DNA of 64,000 nucleotides from Candidatus Pseudomonas phytovorans (GCA_029202525.1 CP119325.1:3942001-4006000), one strand, 5' to 3'. Counted from the stretch's first letter, positions 8,885 through 18,517 are shown. Program-made: numbers and translations. The notes: a model not told the origin generated them from the sequence alone.

Positions 8885-9940
8885 ATGCACAGACGCAACC
8901 GCTACCTGATCGCCCTGCTACTGTTGATCCTGGTATCGGCCCTGTTCGGTTACCTGTGGCGCGACGATCAACCCGCCCCACCGACGTTGCCTGCACACAG
9001 CTACGCCAAGGCCTTGCGGCAGGCCCATGACGGCCAACCCGGTGCAGCGCGCGTGCTGTACCAGCAATTGCAACGCAACGACCTGCCCCCTATCCGCCGC
9101 GCGGCGCTCTATGCAGAGCTACCCAACTACCCCTCTCCCCAGGCATTGAAACTCGCCCGCCAGGACCTGGAGCATGCAGACCCGCTGGTGCGCCGCGCGG
9201 CAATTGCCGGTATCCGCCGCCTGCTGCCGGCGGCGCAGCGCAGCCTGGTGCTCGGCCCATTGCTGGACGACGACGAGCAAAGCGTGCGCTTTGCCGCCGT
9301 GGATGCCCTGCTGGGCCTCGACCCCGATGCCATCGGCCTGTATTTCGGCCCGTTGCAGGTAGCACTTGAACAGTACCAGCAGGCCCTTGAGCTACAACCG
9401 GAGGATGCAGACGCCCAAGTGCATCTGGCGCGCCTTTACCTGCATGAAAACGACTACACGCAGGCGACCACGGCCCTGCAGCGGGCGCTGCAGGTTGCAC
9501 CCGACAACCTCGACGCCCTGGCCACCCAGGTGCGCTTGCTGGAGCGTCAGGGCCACCACGATGCCTCGCGCCAGGTGCTGGGCAAAGCCTTGGCGATAAG
9601 CCCTGACTCGGCCTTCCTGCAGTACGAGCTGGGGCTCTGGTTGAACCGCCACGAGCAGCGTGAATACGCCTTGCTGGCCTTGTCTCGCGCCGTTGAACTG
9701 GACCCGGACAACGCCGACTACCGCTACACACTGGCGGTCACTCTGCACGAGCTGGAACAACTCGATGCCGCGCAAAAGCAGCTGGAAACCGTGCTGAACC
9801 GGCAGCCGGCCAACCGCCGCGCACGGGTGCTGCTGATTCAGTACTGGAAAGAAACCGGGCAACTGCAGAACGTACAAGTGCTCCTGGCCGAGCTGGAGCG
9901 GCAGAACCCGGACGACCCCGTACTGCAACAGGGCCTGTAG
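8885..9940 (+). CDS. Membrane-anchored TPR protein with HEAT-like segment
   Basis: The product has 351 residues: an N-terminal membrane anchor (about 6-24, YLIALLLLILVSALFGYLW), a helical HEAT-like stretch (about 45-155, with LVRRAAIAGIRRLLP and SVRFAAVDALLG), then four or five tetratricopeptide repeats (for example ALQRALQVAPDN, GKALAISPDSAFLQYELG, SRAVELDPDNADYRYTLAV). TPRs bind protein partners; no catalytic motif is seen. The same TPR arrangement ends some multihaem cytochrome proteins, but no CXXCH motif is present here. I chose the ATG at 8885 because longer in-frame starts would read through the upstream terminator and lack a membrane-anchor pattern. The ribosome site is weak. Confidence 0.75.
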   Translation: MHRRNRYLIALLLLILVSALFGYLWRDDQPAPPTLPAHSYAKALRQAHDGQPGAARVLYQQLQRNDLPPIRRAALYAELPNYPSPQALKLARQDLEHADPLVRRAAIAGIRRLLPAAQRSLVLGPLLDDDEQSVRFAAVDALLGLDPDAIGLYFGPLQVALEQYQQALELQPEDADAQVHLARLYLHENDYTQATTALQRALQVAPDNLDALATQVRLLERQGHHDASRQVLGKALAISPDSAFLQYELGLWLNRHEQREYALLALSRAVELDPDNADYRYTLAVTLHELEQLDAAQKQLETVLNRQPANRRARVLLIQYWKETGQLQNVQVLLAELERQNPDDPVLQQGL

Positions 9941-10021
9941 ACGTCACTTGAGAATCGTGTTGAACCGTGGGCGTGTGCACAGTGTCCAGTGGATATCAGG
10001 CCATCCTACAGGAGATTCACC

Positions 10022-11635
10022 TTGGCCCATTCACTGGCGCTGGACGAACGTGCCCTGATCCTGGCACCACCGCCATTAGCTGCGGATACCTCGCGTCTGC
10101 TCGCCTCCGAGGGCATCGATAGCCTGTGCGCCGTCGACCTGCCCAGCCTGCAAACTTGCCTGGCTGAAGGCGCAGGCCTGGCAATCATTGCCGAGCAAGT
10201 ATTCAGCCAGGGCCCAAGTGCGTTGCTGCAGGCATTCATCGACCAGCAACAAAGCTGGTCGGACCTGCCCATCGTGCTGCTCATCCAGGGTGCCTGGTCG
10301 GCCAATGGCGCGGGTAATCATCCGGTGGGCAATCTTTTGCTGCTGGTCGCACCCTTCGACAACGCCCAACTGCTGCACATGACCCGATCTGCGCTGCGCA
10401 ACCGGCGCCGACAGTACGCCGCACGCGACGAGTTGCAGGACCTGCAACAACGCCTGACTACCCCGGCTCTGCTGCCAGACAAGGAACAGGAACACAACGA
10501 ATTCGATCCCTACCAAGCGCGCAAAATGGAAGCCATCGGCCAGCTGGCAGGGGGAATTGCCCATGACTTCAACAACCTGCTAACCAGCATTGGGGGCAGC
10601 TTCGAGCTGATTGAACGGCGCCTGAATCAAGGCCGCAGCGATGGCCTGGACAACGTGCTGCGCATGGGCCGTGAGGCGGTAGCACGCGCAGCCCGCCTGA
10701 CCCACCGGTTGCTGGCCTTTTCCTCCCGCCAATCGCTTAACAGCCAGCGTGTCGACCTGCACGGCCTGCTGGAGGTGAAACGCCTGAAAGCCAGCCTGAA
10801 CCCTGCCGTTACCTTACACGTGCACATCGCCGAAGGGCTGTGGCCCGCAGAAGCTGACGACCAACAGCTGCAGGAAGCCCTGGACAACCTGGTGCTCAAT
10901 GCCTGCGAAGCCATGCCCAGTGGCGGCCAGCTACGCATCGAGGCCAGCAACCAGCACATCGGCAGCAAGCCGTTCACAAGCGGATCTCTGTGTGCGGGTG
11001 ACTATCTTCGCCTGAGCATCATCGATGACGGCCAGGGCATGGCGCAAAGCACACTGGAGCGTGCTTTCGAGCCGTTTTTCAGTACCAAGGCGATCGGCCA
11101 GGGTATCGGCCTGGGCCTGTCGATGGTGTACGGTTTCAGCAAACAGTCCCACGGGGATGTCACCCTGCACAGCCAGATCGGCCAAGGCACCCGGGTAGAC
11201 CTGTACCTTCCGCGCCATATCGGCCAAGCCCAGGAGCCGAGCAAACCGGCACCTGTGCAAAGTCGACGTGGCCGTCACGTGCTGGTGGTCGAAGATGACC
11301 CCCATGTCCGCCAACTGCTGTGCCAGGCCCTGCGCGAGAGCGGCTTCCCCTGCCGCAGCGCGGCCAACGCTACCCAAGGGCTCAAGGTACTGCGTTCGGC
11401 CCAACCCGTGGATCTATTGGTCAGCGATGTCGGCTTGCCTGGCATGAATGGTCGGCAATTGGCCGAAATTGCGCGCAGCCTGCGCCCGCGCTTGCCGGTG
11501 CTGTTCATCACCGGCTACGCGGAAACCGCCATGGCCCGCGAAGGGTTCCTGGGTACGGGCATGCACTTGCTCTGCAAACCGTTCGAACTTAAAGACCTGC
11601 AGGCACAGGTGACACAGATTCTTGGCCAGCCCTGA
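10022..11635 (+). CDS. Hybrid sensor histidine kinase/response regulator
   Basis: This is a soluble-looking hybrid kinase of 537 residues. In order it has an N-terminal receiver-like segment without clear phospho-acceptor residues (about 8-115), a HisKA domain with H-box His181 (GQLAGGIAHDFNNL), an HATPase_c domain (N-box LDNLVLNACEA, DDGQGM, FEPFFSTK, GIGLGLSMVYG) and a C-terminal receiver (HVLVVEDD, phospho-acceptor Asp469 in LLVSDVGLPGMNG, Lys in LCKPFE). No membrane segment is seen. A TTG at 10022 has AGGAG seven bases upstream; a GTG at 9989 is the alternative. It converges with a similar kinase whose stop is six bases away. The input signal and output partner are unknown. Confidence 0.85.
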   Translation: MAHSLALDERALILAPPPLAADTSRLLASEGIDSLCAVDLPSLQTCLAEGAGLAIIAEQVFSQGPSALLQAFIDQQQSWSDLPIVLLIQGAWSANGAGNHPVGNLLLLVAPFDNAQLLHMTRSALRNRRRQYAARDELQDLQQRLTTPALLPDKEQEHNEFDPYQARKMEAIGQLAGGIAHDFNNLLTSIGGSFELIERRLNQGRSDGLDNVLRMGREAVARAARLTHRLLAFSSRQSLNSQRVDLHGLLEVKRLKASLNPAVTLHVHIAEGLWPAEADDQQLQEALDNLVLNACEAMPSGGQLRIEASNQHIGSKPFTSGSLCAGDYLRLSIIDDGQGMAQSTLERAFEPFFSTKAIGQGIGLGLSMVYGFSKQSHGDVTLHSQIGQGTRVDLYLPRHIGQAQEPSKPAPVQSRRGRHVLVVEDDPHVRQLLCQALRESGFPCRSAANATQGLKVLRSAQPVDLLVSDVGLPGMNGRQLAEIARSLRPRLPVLFITGYAETAMAREGFLGTGMHLLCKPFELKDLQAQVTQILGQP

Positions 11636-11641
11636 CGCTCA

Positions 11642-13630
11642 TCATTGTTCGAGCATGCTTATCGCCCGCTCGGCCAGGTCCGCCAGCAAAAACGGCTTGT
11701 TCATCAATGCCGTTCCTGGCTGATCGAGCAATTGGGCTTCGACAGGGTGATCAGCATAGCCCGTGATGAACAGGATCTTCTGAGCAGGAGCCTGCATGCG
11801 CATGGCCTTGGCAACTTGCCGGCCGCTGAAGCCGCCCGGTAAGCCGATGTCGGTAATCACCAGGTCAAAGGGATCGTCAAGACGAAAGCGCTCCAGCGCA
11901 GTATTGGCGTCACTCGCTTCAGTCACCACAAAACCGCGCTCAGCCAGATACTCGCGCATGACGACACGCAAGTTCAGCTCGTCATCGATCAGTAACAGGC
12001 GCTCGCCCTGGGCCATCCGCTGAGGGCGCTGCACGGGTTCGGGCTCTTCGGGTAGCGGATCATGGTATCTTGGGAACAGCATGGAAACCCGGGTGCCTTG
12101 CTTCGGGTTCGACTCGATCCACGCATACCCCCCCGATTGACCGACAAAGCCATACACCATCGATAGCCCAAGCCCGGAACCCCGCCCGATGGGTTTGGTG
12201 GTGAAGAACGGCTCAAACGCCCTGGCTATGTCCGCTGCTGACATACCATGGCCATCGTCCTCGACATGCAAGGCAACGTAGTCACCTGCCGGCAAGCCAC
12301 CGTCATCAGGGAAACTGGCCGTCAACCGTTCGTTGACACTGCGAACAGTGACAGTACCACGTTCCAGGCAAGCCTCACGGGCATTGGCGCAGAGGTTGAC
12401 CAAGGCGTTTTCAAATTGGCTGACGTCAAGGCATACCGCCCATGGTGCGACATCCAGTTGCCAGCTCAAACGCATCTCTGCGCCCAGCACCTTCAGTAAC
12501 AACGGCTCGCTTGACCGCAACTGCCGATTGAAATCCATGGGCTTGGGCGCAAGTGGTTGATGCCTGGAGAACGCCAGCAGCCGATGAGTCAGCTCCATGG
12601 CACGCGACACCGATTCGCGAGCGACCTCCAGGTAGGTGTCGATCCGTTCCAGGCGCCCATCCTGAAAGCGCCGCTGCAGCAGTTCGAGACTGCCACCGAT
12701 ACCGGACAGCAGGTTGTTCATCTCGTGGCCCATGCCCCCGGCCAACTGGCCAACCACCTCCATGCGCTCGCTCTTGCGCATCAGCGCTTCAGATTGACGC
12801 GCGGCCTCTTCGCGGTCTTCGGTGATATCCCGACCGACTGCCGTCAACAGGCTGCCGTCGAACCGGGCACTCCAGCGAAACCAGTGATAATGGCCATCAC
12901 TGTGACGCAAGCGAGTCTCCAGTTGCTCGCTATCGCAGTATTGCAGCAACCCGGAGACTGCCACCTGCACCTCGGCGCGATCCGCCGGATGCACCAGCTC
13001 CAGTACCGGCACATCGTGAACCTGTTCCTCGGCCCAGCCCAGAATGCGGTACCAGGCAGGGTTGGCAGCATGCACCTTGAGCTCGGGGGTAACCGTCATC
13101 ATCGCATCACGCGATAGCTGCCAGATCTGCTCGCGCTCGGGCAGATGTCGTTTTATCTGCCGTTCAAAATCCTGCGCCTGCCCACGCCAATGGTGGTGCG
13201 CCTGAACGCTGGCGGTAATCTCGATAACCGTGTGCAGGAAACCTGCCACGTTTCCAAGTTCATCGTGCAGGGGTGCATAACCGAACGCGCACCACAGCGG
13301 CTCGCAGCCTTCGCCGCGGACGATACACTGGGGAGGGTCCTCGACAAAGTTCGAGCGCCCCTCAAGCGCCTTGAATACCCATGGACCCATTGCCGGCCAA
13401 AGATCACGCCACAGCGCATCGAACGCATTACCCAGCGCATCCGGGCTGGCGCCCCGCAGCGTCCGATAACCATCGTTGTGCACCACGCAGAGGTCTGTCC
13501 CCCAGACCACCGCACAGGGAAACGGTGACAAGTGCATCATGTCGACGGCAATGCGCAACGAGGCCGGCCAGCGCGGCAACGGCCCAAGCGATGTACGCCC
13601 CCAGTCAAACTGTGCAATGCGTTCGCTCAT
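11642..13630 (-). CDS. PAS-containing hybrid sensor histidine kinase/response regulator
   Basis: From the ATG at 13630 this is 662 residues: an N-terminal PAS/GAF-like sensor (SERIAQFDWG, LGPLPRWP, CAVVWG), a second PAS (about 170-270, ending RDITEDREEA), a HisKA domain with His302 (GQLAGGMGHEMNNL), an HATPase_c domain (VEDDGHGMS, FEPFFTTKPIGRGSGLGLSMVYGF) and a receiver with Asp594 (LVITDIGLPGGF) and Lys in LMNKPF. The frame is open to 13780 and a non-ATG start upstream is possible, because no good ribosome site precedes the ATG. The kinase and receiver are close relatives of the convergent gene ending at 11635, suggesting paralogues. Signal and target are unknown. Confidence 0.82.
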   Translation of the reverse strand: MSERIAQFDWGRTSLGPLPRWPASLRIAVDMMHLSPFPCAVVWGTDLCVVHNDGYRTLRGASPDALGNAFDALWRDLWPAMGPWVFKALEGRSNFVEDPPQCIVRGEGCEPLWCAFGYAPLHDELGNVAGFLHTVIEITASVQAHHHWRGQAQDFERQIKRHLPEREQIWQLSRDAMMTVTPELKVHAANPAWYRILGWAEEQVHDVPVLELVHPADRAEVQVAVSGLLQYCDSEQLETRLRHSDGHYHWFRWSARFDGSLLTAVGRDITEDREEAARQSEALMRKSERMEVVGQLAGGMGHEMNNLLSGIGGSLELLQRRFQDGRLERIDTYLEVARESVSRAMELTHRLLAFSRHQPLAPKPMDFNRQLRSSEPLLLKVLGAEMRLSWQLDVAPWAVCLDVSQFENALVNLCANAREACLERGTVTVRSVNERLTASFPDDGGLPAGDYVALHVEDDGHGMSAADIARAFEPFFTTKPIGRGSGLGLSMVYGFVGQSGGYAWIESNPKQGTRVSMLFPRYHDPLPEEPEPVQRPQRMAQGERLLLIDDELNLRVVMREYLAERGFVVTEASDANTALERFRLDDPFDLVITDIGLPGGFSGRQVAKAMRMQAPAQKILFITGYADHPVEAQLLDQPGTALMNKPFLLADLAERAISMLEQ

Positions 13631-13872
13631 CAGATCGAGCGGTATCGATACGGGCGCTTTCAACGTGAGGTCCCGCGCAGGTTTGCGCGGCGTGCCGTGT
13701 ACGGCCAATAGCGTTACTCCAGCAATGCGAAGGTTCACCCCGAGGGTTTCGTTCACGTTAGCACAGCACACGCTGCGCACTGTGGCGTACTTGCAGCTGG
13801 CAGCTATGCTGATTAGGTTTTCCCCGGGCCAAGGAGCAACGGCCCATTCAGGTTGCCGACGGGAGCGTGGTC

Positions 13873-14559
13873 ATGAGCAAGAAAATGCTGGTGGTGCTGA
13901 CCAATACAGCCAAGTATCCGACCTTGAAACGAGCGACAGGGCTGTGGCTGGGTGAAGCGGTGCACTTTGTCGAGAAAGTCGAAAAGGCCGGCCACACGGT
14001 CGACTATGTCAGCCCGGAGGGTGGCTACGTCCCTGTCGACCCACACAGCCTGCACATGGCCCCCGACCTGGACTGGCAATGGTATGACGACAAGCGTTTC
14101 ATGACGCGACTGGGCACCAGCCTGAGCCCCGGCCAGGTAAAAGCCGACGAATACAGCGTCATCTACTACACCGGTGGCCATGGGGTGATGTACGACTTTG
14201 CCGATAACAAGCAGTTGCAGGAGCTGGCGCGCAAAGTGTACGAAAGCGGCGGCATTGTTGCAGCAGTCTGCCACGGCGTCGCCGGCCTGCTTAACATCAA
14301 GCTCAGCGACAATAGCCTTCTACTGAAAGGTCGCAAAGTGACCGGCTTTTCAGATATCGAGGAACAACTGGTTGAGCTGGACAAGGTGGTGCCTTTCTCC
14401 ACGGAAAAAGAACTAGGTGGCCGCGGCGGCGAGTACAGCAAACACGATGAGCCGTGGAAGCCGTTCGTGATCGAGGATGATCGGCTTATTACCGGGCAGA
14501 ATCCGGACTCCACTGCACTGCTCGCAGAGAAAGTACTGGCAAAGCTGAACGGTAAGTAA
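13873..14559 (+). CDS. DJ-1/PfpI-family protein (Hsp31-like glyoxalase/chaperone candidate)
   Basis: The 228-residue product has the class I glutamine-amidotransferase-like fold of DJ-1/PfpI: N-terminal KMLVVLTNTAKY, the YYTGGHGVMYDF loop, and the nucleophile elbow AAVCHGVAGLL with Cys133 followed by His. Length and the VDYVSPEGG...DPHSL insert fit Hsp31-type members, which act on methylglyoxal or glycated substrates. Function is inferred from family. ATG 13873 has GGGAG eight bases upstream; a GTG at 13867 is in frame but less likely. It is divergent from the histidine kinase on the minus strand. Confidence 0.8.
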   Translation: MSKKMLVVLTNTAKYPTLKRATGLWLGEAVHFVEKVEKAGHTVDYVSPEGGYVPVDPHSLHMAPDLDWQWYDDKRFMTRLGTSLSPGQVKADEYSVIYYTGGHGVMYDFADNKQLQELARKVYESGGIVAAVCHGVAGLLNIKLSDNSLLLKGRKVTGFSDIEEQLVELDKVVPFSTEKELGGRGGEYSKHDEPWKPFVIEDDRLITGQNPDSTALLAEKVLAKLNGK

Positions 14560-14691
14560 AGCCCTACATCAGTCTTTTGGTTTTCCTCTCCCGCAGACTG
14601 CACGCGGACTACAGCCGGCCGGTCAATGAACGCATAGGCTCAGGGCTCAGCTGTACACCTCGAACAGTTTCGGCCGGAGAGCGATTGCCCC

Positions 14692-15498
14692 ATGTTGAAA
14701 ATAAAGCACGCCGGGCGCCGCCTGCGGGAGCTGCTGCTGCTCACCACGGTGGGCCTGGTACCTGTGGTTTCCGGTTTGCTGGTGATGATTGTCCAGCTGG
14801 AAATGAAGCTTGCGGAAAACGCAGCCGTCTCGGTTCAGGAAGCGGTGTATAGCATTGACCAGGCGCTGAATCGGCTGCATGAGGCTGCCCAGCGCGCTCT
14901 GCCATTCGCAGGAAAACCCTGCGAGAGCGTCAAAAACGCTCTACAGGATCAGGTCGTGAGCCGCTCCATGGTCAGGTCGTTGACCTTGGTAGAGGGAAAT
15001 GAAGCCTACTGCAGCAGCTCATCAGACTCACTGGACTATTTATCTTCCTTCATGCTGTCGGGCCAACAGGTCGAGCTTTCCTATGGGCAACCCGACAAGC
15101 GCCGCAAACTGCTGGTCAACTTTTACCTGGAGGGCAGCGGCAAAGGCGTAATCGTGACGGCCTATGCCACGCAACTGCGCAATGAACTGGATGGTTTTCA
15201 AGACGGGCTGACACTACTGCTGGAGTTCGGCGACCGCTATATCTGGAGCAAAGGCGATAGCCGTGACGCTCAGCGCCCCTCGCAGTCCGAATTTTTGGCA
15301 ACTGCATTGTCGGCCAGGTATGGATACAGGGTAAAAGGCGGCTACGCGCAGGGTTCTACCGCACAGGAAATACGCCAGTCAATGCTGCAAATCCTACCTT
15401 CCCTGATGCTGGTGGGAATCGTGACCGGCTCTATCGTTTTTCTGGCCCTGTTCAGAGCACGCTCCAACAGACGTGACAGCGCCGCCCACGTTACATGA
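14692..15498 (+). CDS. Stand-alone CSS-motif sensor membrane protein (no EAL domain)
   Basis: This 268-residue protein has a membrane helix at about 14-37, a periplasmic domain to about 230, a second helix (ILPSLMLVGIVTGSIVFLALF) and then a short Arg-rich tail. The periplasmic part carries a CSS motif (AYCSSSS, Cys107) and an upstream Cys77 (GKPCES), 30 residues apart. The same pair with the same spacing occurs in the CSS-EAL protein starting at 16898. In CSS-EAL proteins these cysteines sense redox state and control a cytoplasmic c-di-GMP phosphodiesterase. Here the reading frame stops right after the second helix, with no remnant EAL sequence before hpd. It could be a redox sensor acting on another protein, or a truncated phosphodiesterase. 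Confidence 0.75.
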   Translation: MLKIKHAGRRLRELLLLTTVGLVPVVSGLLVMIVQLEMKLAENAAVSVQEAVYSIDQALNRLHEAAQRALPFAGKPCESVKNALQDQVVSRSMVRSLTLVEGNEAYCSSSSDSLDYLSSFMLSGQQVELSYGQPDKRRKLLVNFYLEGSGKGVIVTAYATQLRNELDGFQDGLTLLLEFGDRYIWSKGDSRDAQRPSQSEFLATALSARYGYRVKGGYAQGSTAQEIRQSMLQILPSLMLVGIVTGSIVFLALFRARSNRRDSAAHVT

Positions 15499-15520
15499 AG
15501 GCGGCGCCACCCCTAGGGCA

Positions 15521-16597
15521 TCAGTCGGTACTCAGCACACCGCGGCGTACCTGGTCACGTTCAATGGATTCGAACAGGGCCTTGAAGTTACCCTCACCAA
15601 ATCCATCGTCACCTTTGCGCTGGATGAACTCGAAGAACACCGGGCCGAGCAAGGTTGCCGAGAAGATCTGCAGCAGCAAGCGTTTGTCTTCGGGCTGCGA
15701 TGCACCATCAAGCAGGATACCGCGCGCTTGCAACTGGTCCACCGGCTCGCCGTGACCTGGCAGCCGTTCTTCGAGCATTTCGTAGTAGGTTTGCGGCGGC
15801 GCAGTCATGAAGCGCATGCCAAAGCCCTTCAGGGCATCCCAGGTCTTGAGGAGGTCGTCGGTGAGGAAGGCGACGTGCTGGATCCCTTCGCCGTTGAACT
15901 GCATCAGGAACTCTTCGATTTGCCCGGCTCCCTTGGACGACTCTTCGTTGAGCGGGATTCGGATCATGCCATCGGGTGCGGTCATGGCCTTTGAGGTAAG
16001 CCCCGTGTATTCACCCTTGATATCGAAGTAGCGGATTTCACGGAAGTTGAACAGCTTCTCGTAGAACCCAGCCCAATAAGCCATGCGCCCGCGATACACG
16101 TTGTGGGTGAGGTGGTCGATGATTTTCAGGCCGGCACCTACCGGGTTGCGGTCTACGCCCTCGATGAAGTTGAAATCGATGTCGTAGATCGAGCTGCCTT
16201 CGTCGAAGCGGTCGATCAGGTACAGCGGCGCACCACCGATACCTTTGATTGCCGGCAGCCGCAGTTCCATCGGGCCTGTTTCGATTTCCACCGGCTGGGC
16301 GCCCAGTTCCAGGGCACGGGCATATGCCTCATGGGCATTGCGCACGCGAAAAGCCATGCCGCACACCGACGGGCCGTGTTCAGCAGCGAAGTACGAGGCA
16401 ACGCTCTTGGGTTCGTTGTTCAGGATCAGGTTGATGTCACCTTGGCGGTAAAGGTGCACATCCTTGGAACGGTGGCTAGCCACCTTGGTGAAGCCCAGTA
16501 TCTGGAATACCGGCTCGAGTACGCCAGGGGTAGGCGAAGCCAGTTCGATGAACTCGAAGCCCATCAGGCCCATTGGATTGTCGAAGATATCAGCCAT
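15521..16597 (-). CDS. hpd: 4-hydroxyphenylpyruvate dioxygenase
   Basis: This enzyme converts 4-hydroxyphenylpyruvate to homogentisate with O2 and Fe(II), in tyrosine degradation. The 358-residue protein has the normal bacterial length and the vicinal-oxygen-chelate double fold. The iron ligands are in place: His162 (KIIDHLTHNV), His241 (GIQHVAFL) and Glu323 (FFEFIQRKGDDGFGEGNF). The start MADIFDNPMGLMGFEFIE matches the pseudomonad enzyme, and GAGGA lies upstream of the ATG. It appears monocistronic; the homogentisate pathway genes are not in the window. Overproduction leads to the brown pigment pyomelanin in pseudomonads. Confidence 0.95.
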   Translation of the reverse strand: MADIFDNPMGLMGFEFIELASPTPGVLEPVFQILGFTKVASHRSKDVHLYRQGDINLILNNEPKSVASYFAAEHGPSVCGMAFRVRNAHEAYARALELGAQPVEIETGPMELRLPAIKGIGGAPLYLIDRFDEGSSIYDIDFNFIEGVDRNPVGAGLKIIDHLTHNVYRGRMAYWAGFYEKLFNFREIRYFDIKGEYTGLTSKAMTAPDGMIRIPLNEESSKGAGQIEEFLMQFNGEGIQHVAFLTDDLLKTWDALKGFGMRFMTAPPQTYYEMLEERLPGHGEPVDQLQARGILLDGASQPEDKRLLLQIFSATLLGPVFFEFIQRKGDDGFGEGNFKALFESIERDQVRRGVLSTD

Positions 16598-16897
16598 GTT
16601 CGTGTCCTCATCTGCAGCGAAAAATTATTGATTGCGTGGGATGTGGAACAGAAACGGGGGGGAGCACGGGATACCCCGCACGCTGCGGGCGAGGAAGTCA
16701 CCTATGATCAGCTTGAACCCATGGTATGTCATATGGACCCATTCTCGGCGGGCTTGATCCTTCGGAATTGAAGGACCTTATTGTTGTATTCGTAAATGGA
16801 TTCTACATTGCGTAAAATCGTTTGTCGCGTTTTTAGTTGACCGCACGTTCCGACAAGCGGCTATCCTCTCGTTACCCCCCACACAGATCATTTCAGC
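16598..16897. promoter_or_regulatory. Divergent intergenic region between hpd and the CSS-EAL gene
   Basis: About 300 bases without a gene; it must hold promoters for hpd (leftward) and the CSS-EAL gene (rightward). The right half is AT-richer. A degenerate dyad near 16791-16805 (GTAAATGGATTCTAC) loosely resembles aromatic-responsive TyrR/PhhR boxes (TGTAAA-N6-TTTACA), but the match is poor. I could not find a confident sigma-54 site. Confidence 0.3.
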
Positions 16898-18484
16898 ATG
16901 CCCCTTAACGCTAAACGCCGCCCCAGCCTTGGCTGGCGCAACCTGCTGCCCTGGGTCGTCGGCGTGCTGCCGGTAGTGTGCGGCCTTGCCGTGATGAACT
17001 GGCAGGTAGGGCGCGAAATGCAGGCCAGCAGCCAGGCCACCACACGCCAGGCGGTGGAGCACATCGAGCGGATCCTCGATAACCTGTCCACTGCTGCCAA
17101 TGCGCTACTGCCCCTGACGGCCCGCCCTTGCGACCAGGCCCAGCTTACGCTGCGTGCCCAGGTTACCCGCAATGCCTTCGTGCGCTCGACCAACCTGTTC
17201 AGGCACAACAACCTTTATTGCACCTCGCTATTTGGCGATTTCGACGAGCCGGTCAACGCCAGTGACTACACCGATGGCAAGCTGTGGCTGATGGACGGCA
17301 ACTCGGTCACCCCGGGGCATCCGCTGTTGGTTTATCGCGCCAGCGACGGCGACCATGGCGCAATCACCACAGTGGATGGCGACCACCTGCTGACCGCATT
17401 GCGCCTGATCGGCCCTGATGAAGACCTGCAGATACGCGTGGGCAACGCCTGGATGGGCAAGGACGGCGTTGTACACAAAGGCGTGCCGCCTGCCGCAGCC
17501 AGCGCCAACGTGCTACTGGGCTCGACGCGTTACCCGTTCAGCGTGCAGGGCGGCTACAGCGCCGACAAGCAAGGCCAGTTGCTGCGCAGCCACTACCCTG
17601 CCCTGCTCAGCCTGCTGCTGGTACTGGGTGCCATGGCCGCGCTGGTTTGCCGCTGGCAAATCCGCCGCGCCACCTCGCCCCGCGCCGAGCTGGACCGGGC
17701 CCTGCGGGCCGACGAGTTCCTGCCGTACTTCCAGCCGGTGGTGCGCAAGGGCGATTACCGCTGGGCCGGCGCCGAGGTGCTGATGCGCTGGAACCACCCA
17801 CGAGAAGGCCTGGTTCGCCCTGACCTGTTCATTCCTCAAGCCGAACACAGCGGGCAGATCGTCGCCATGACCCGGGCGTTGATGATGCACACTGCCCAGA
17901 GCCTCGCGCCCTATGCCGGGCTGTTGGAGGACGGTTTCCACATCGGGGTCAACATAACTGCCGACCACTGCCGCGACATGCGTCTGCTCGACGACTGTCG
18001 TACCTTTCTGCAGCACTTTCCTCCCGGCCGCGTCGTACTGACTCTGGAGCTGACCGAGCGCAAGTTGATCGAGCCCACCCCCATAACCCTTGAACTGTTC
18101 GAGAAGCTGCATGCCATGGGGGTAATGATTGCACTCGACGATTTCGGCACTGGGCAGTCCAGCCTCAATTACCTGCGCCAGTTCAAGGTCGACTACCTGA
18201 AAATCGACCAGAGTTTCGTCGCCATGATCGGCGGCGATGCGCTGTCGCTGCACATCCTCGAATCCATCATCGAGCTGTCAGCCAAACTTGGCCTGGGCAT
18301 TGTTGCCGAGGGTGTCGAAACCGACACTCAGCGCGAGTATCTTGCCCGCCATGACGTGGACTTCCAGCAGGGCTACCTGTTCGCCAGGCCCATGCCGGCG
18401 GCGCAGTTCCTGGAGGCGCTGGCCGCACATCCAGGCGCGCCACAGTTGCCGCAAGGCGCGCCCCCTGAGATCATGCGCGGCTGA
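16898..18484 (+). CDS. CSS-motif EAL-domain cyclic-di-GMP phosphodiesterase
   Basis: This 528-residue inner-membrane protein probably hydrolyses c-di-GMP under redox control. It has a first membrane helix near 16-36, a periplasmic CSS domain (Cys78 in RPCDQA; Cys108 in LYCTSLF), a second helix near 230-250 (LLSLLLVLGAMAALVC) and a cytoplasmic EAL domain (about 265-515). EAL residues are intact: Glu293 in the variant EVL signature (GAEVLMRW), VNITADHC, LELTERK, DDFGTG at 414-419, KIDQSF, EGVET and FQQGYLFARPMP. In E. coli CSS-EAL proteins, disulfide loss activates or releases the EAL domain; the same logic is inferred here. It ends 33 bases before an EamA exporter gene. Confidence 0.88.
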   Translation: MPLNAKRRPSLGWRNLLPWVVGVLPVVCGLAVMNWQVGREMQASSQATTRQAVEHIERILDNLSTAANALLPLTARPCDQAQLTLRAQVTRNAFVRSTNLFRHNNLYCTSLFGDFDEPVNASDYTDGKLWLMDGNSVTPGHPLLVYRASDGDHGAITTVDGDHLLTALRLIGPDEDLQIRVGNAWMGKDGVVHKGVPPAAASANVLLGSTRYPFSVQGGYSADKQGQLLRSHYPALLSLLLVLGAMAALVCRWQIRRATSPRAELDRALRADEFLPYFQPVVRKGDYRWAGAEVLMRWNHPREGLVRPDLFIPQAEHSGQIVAMTRALMMHTAQSLAPYAGLLEDGFHIGVNITADHCRDMRLLDDCRTFLQHFPPGRVVLTLELTERKLIEPTPITLELFEKLHAMGVMIALDDFGTGQSSLNYLRQFKVDYLKIDQSFVAMIGGDALSLHILESIIELSAKLGLGIVAEGVETDTQREYLARHDVDFQQGYLFARPMPAAQFLEALAAHPGAPQLPQGAPPEIMRG

Positions 18485-18517
18485 TCCAACCGCACAACTC
18501 CCCTATTCGAGGCACTC

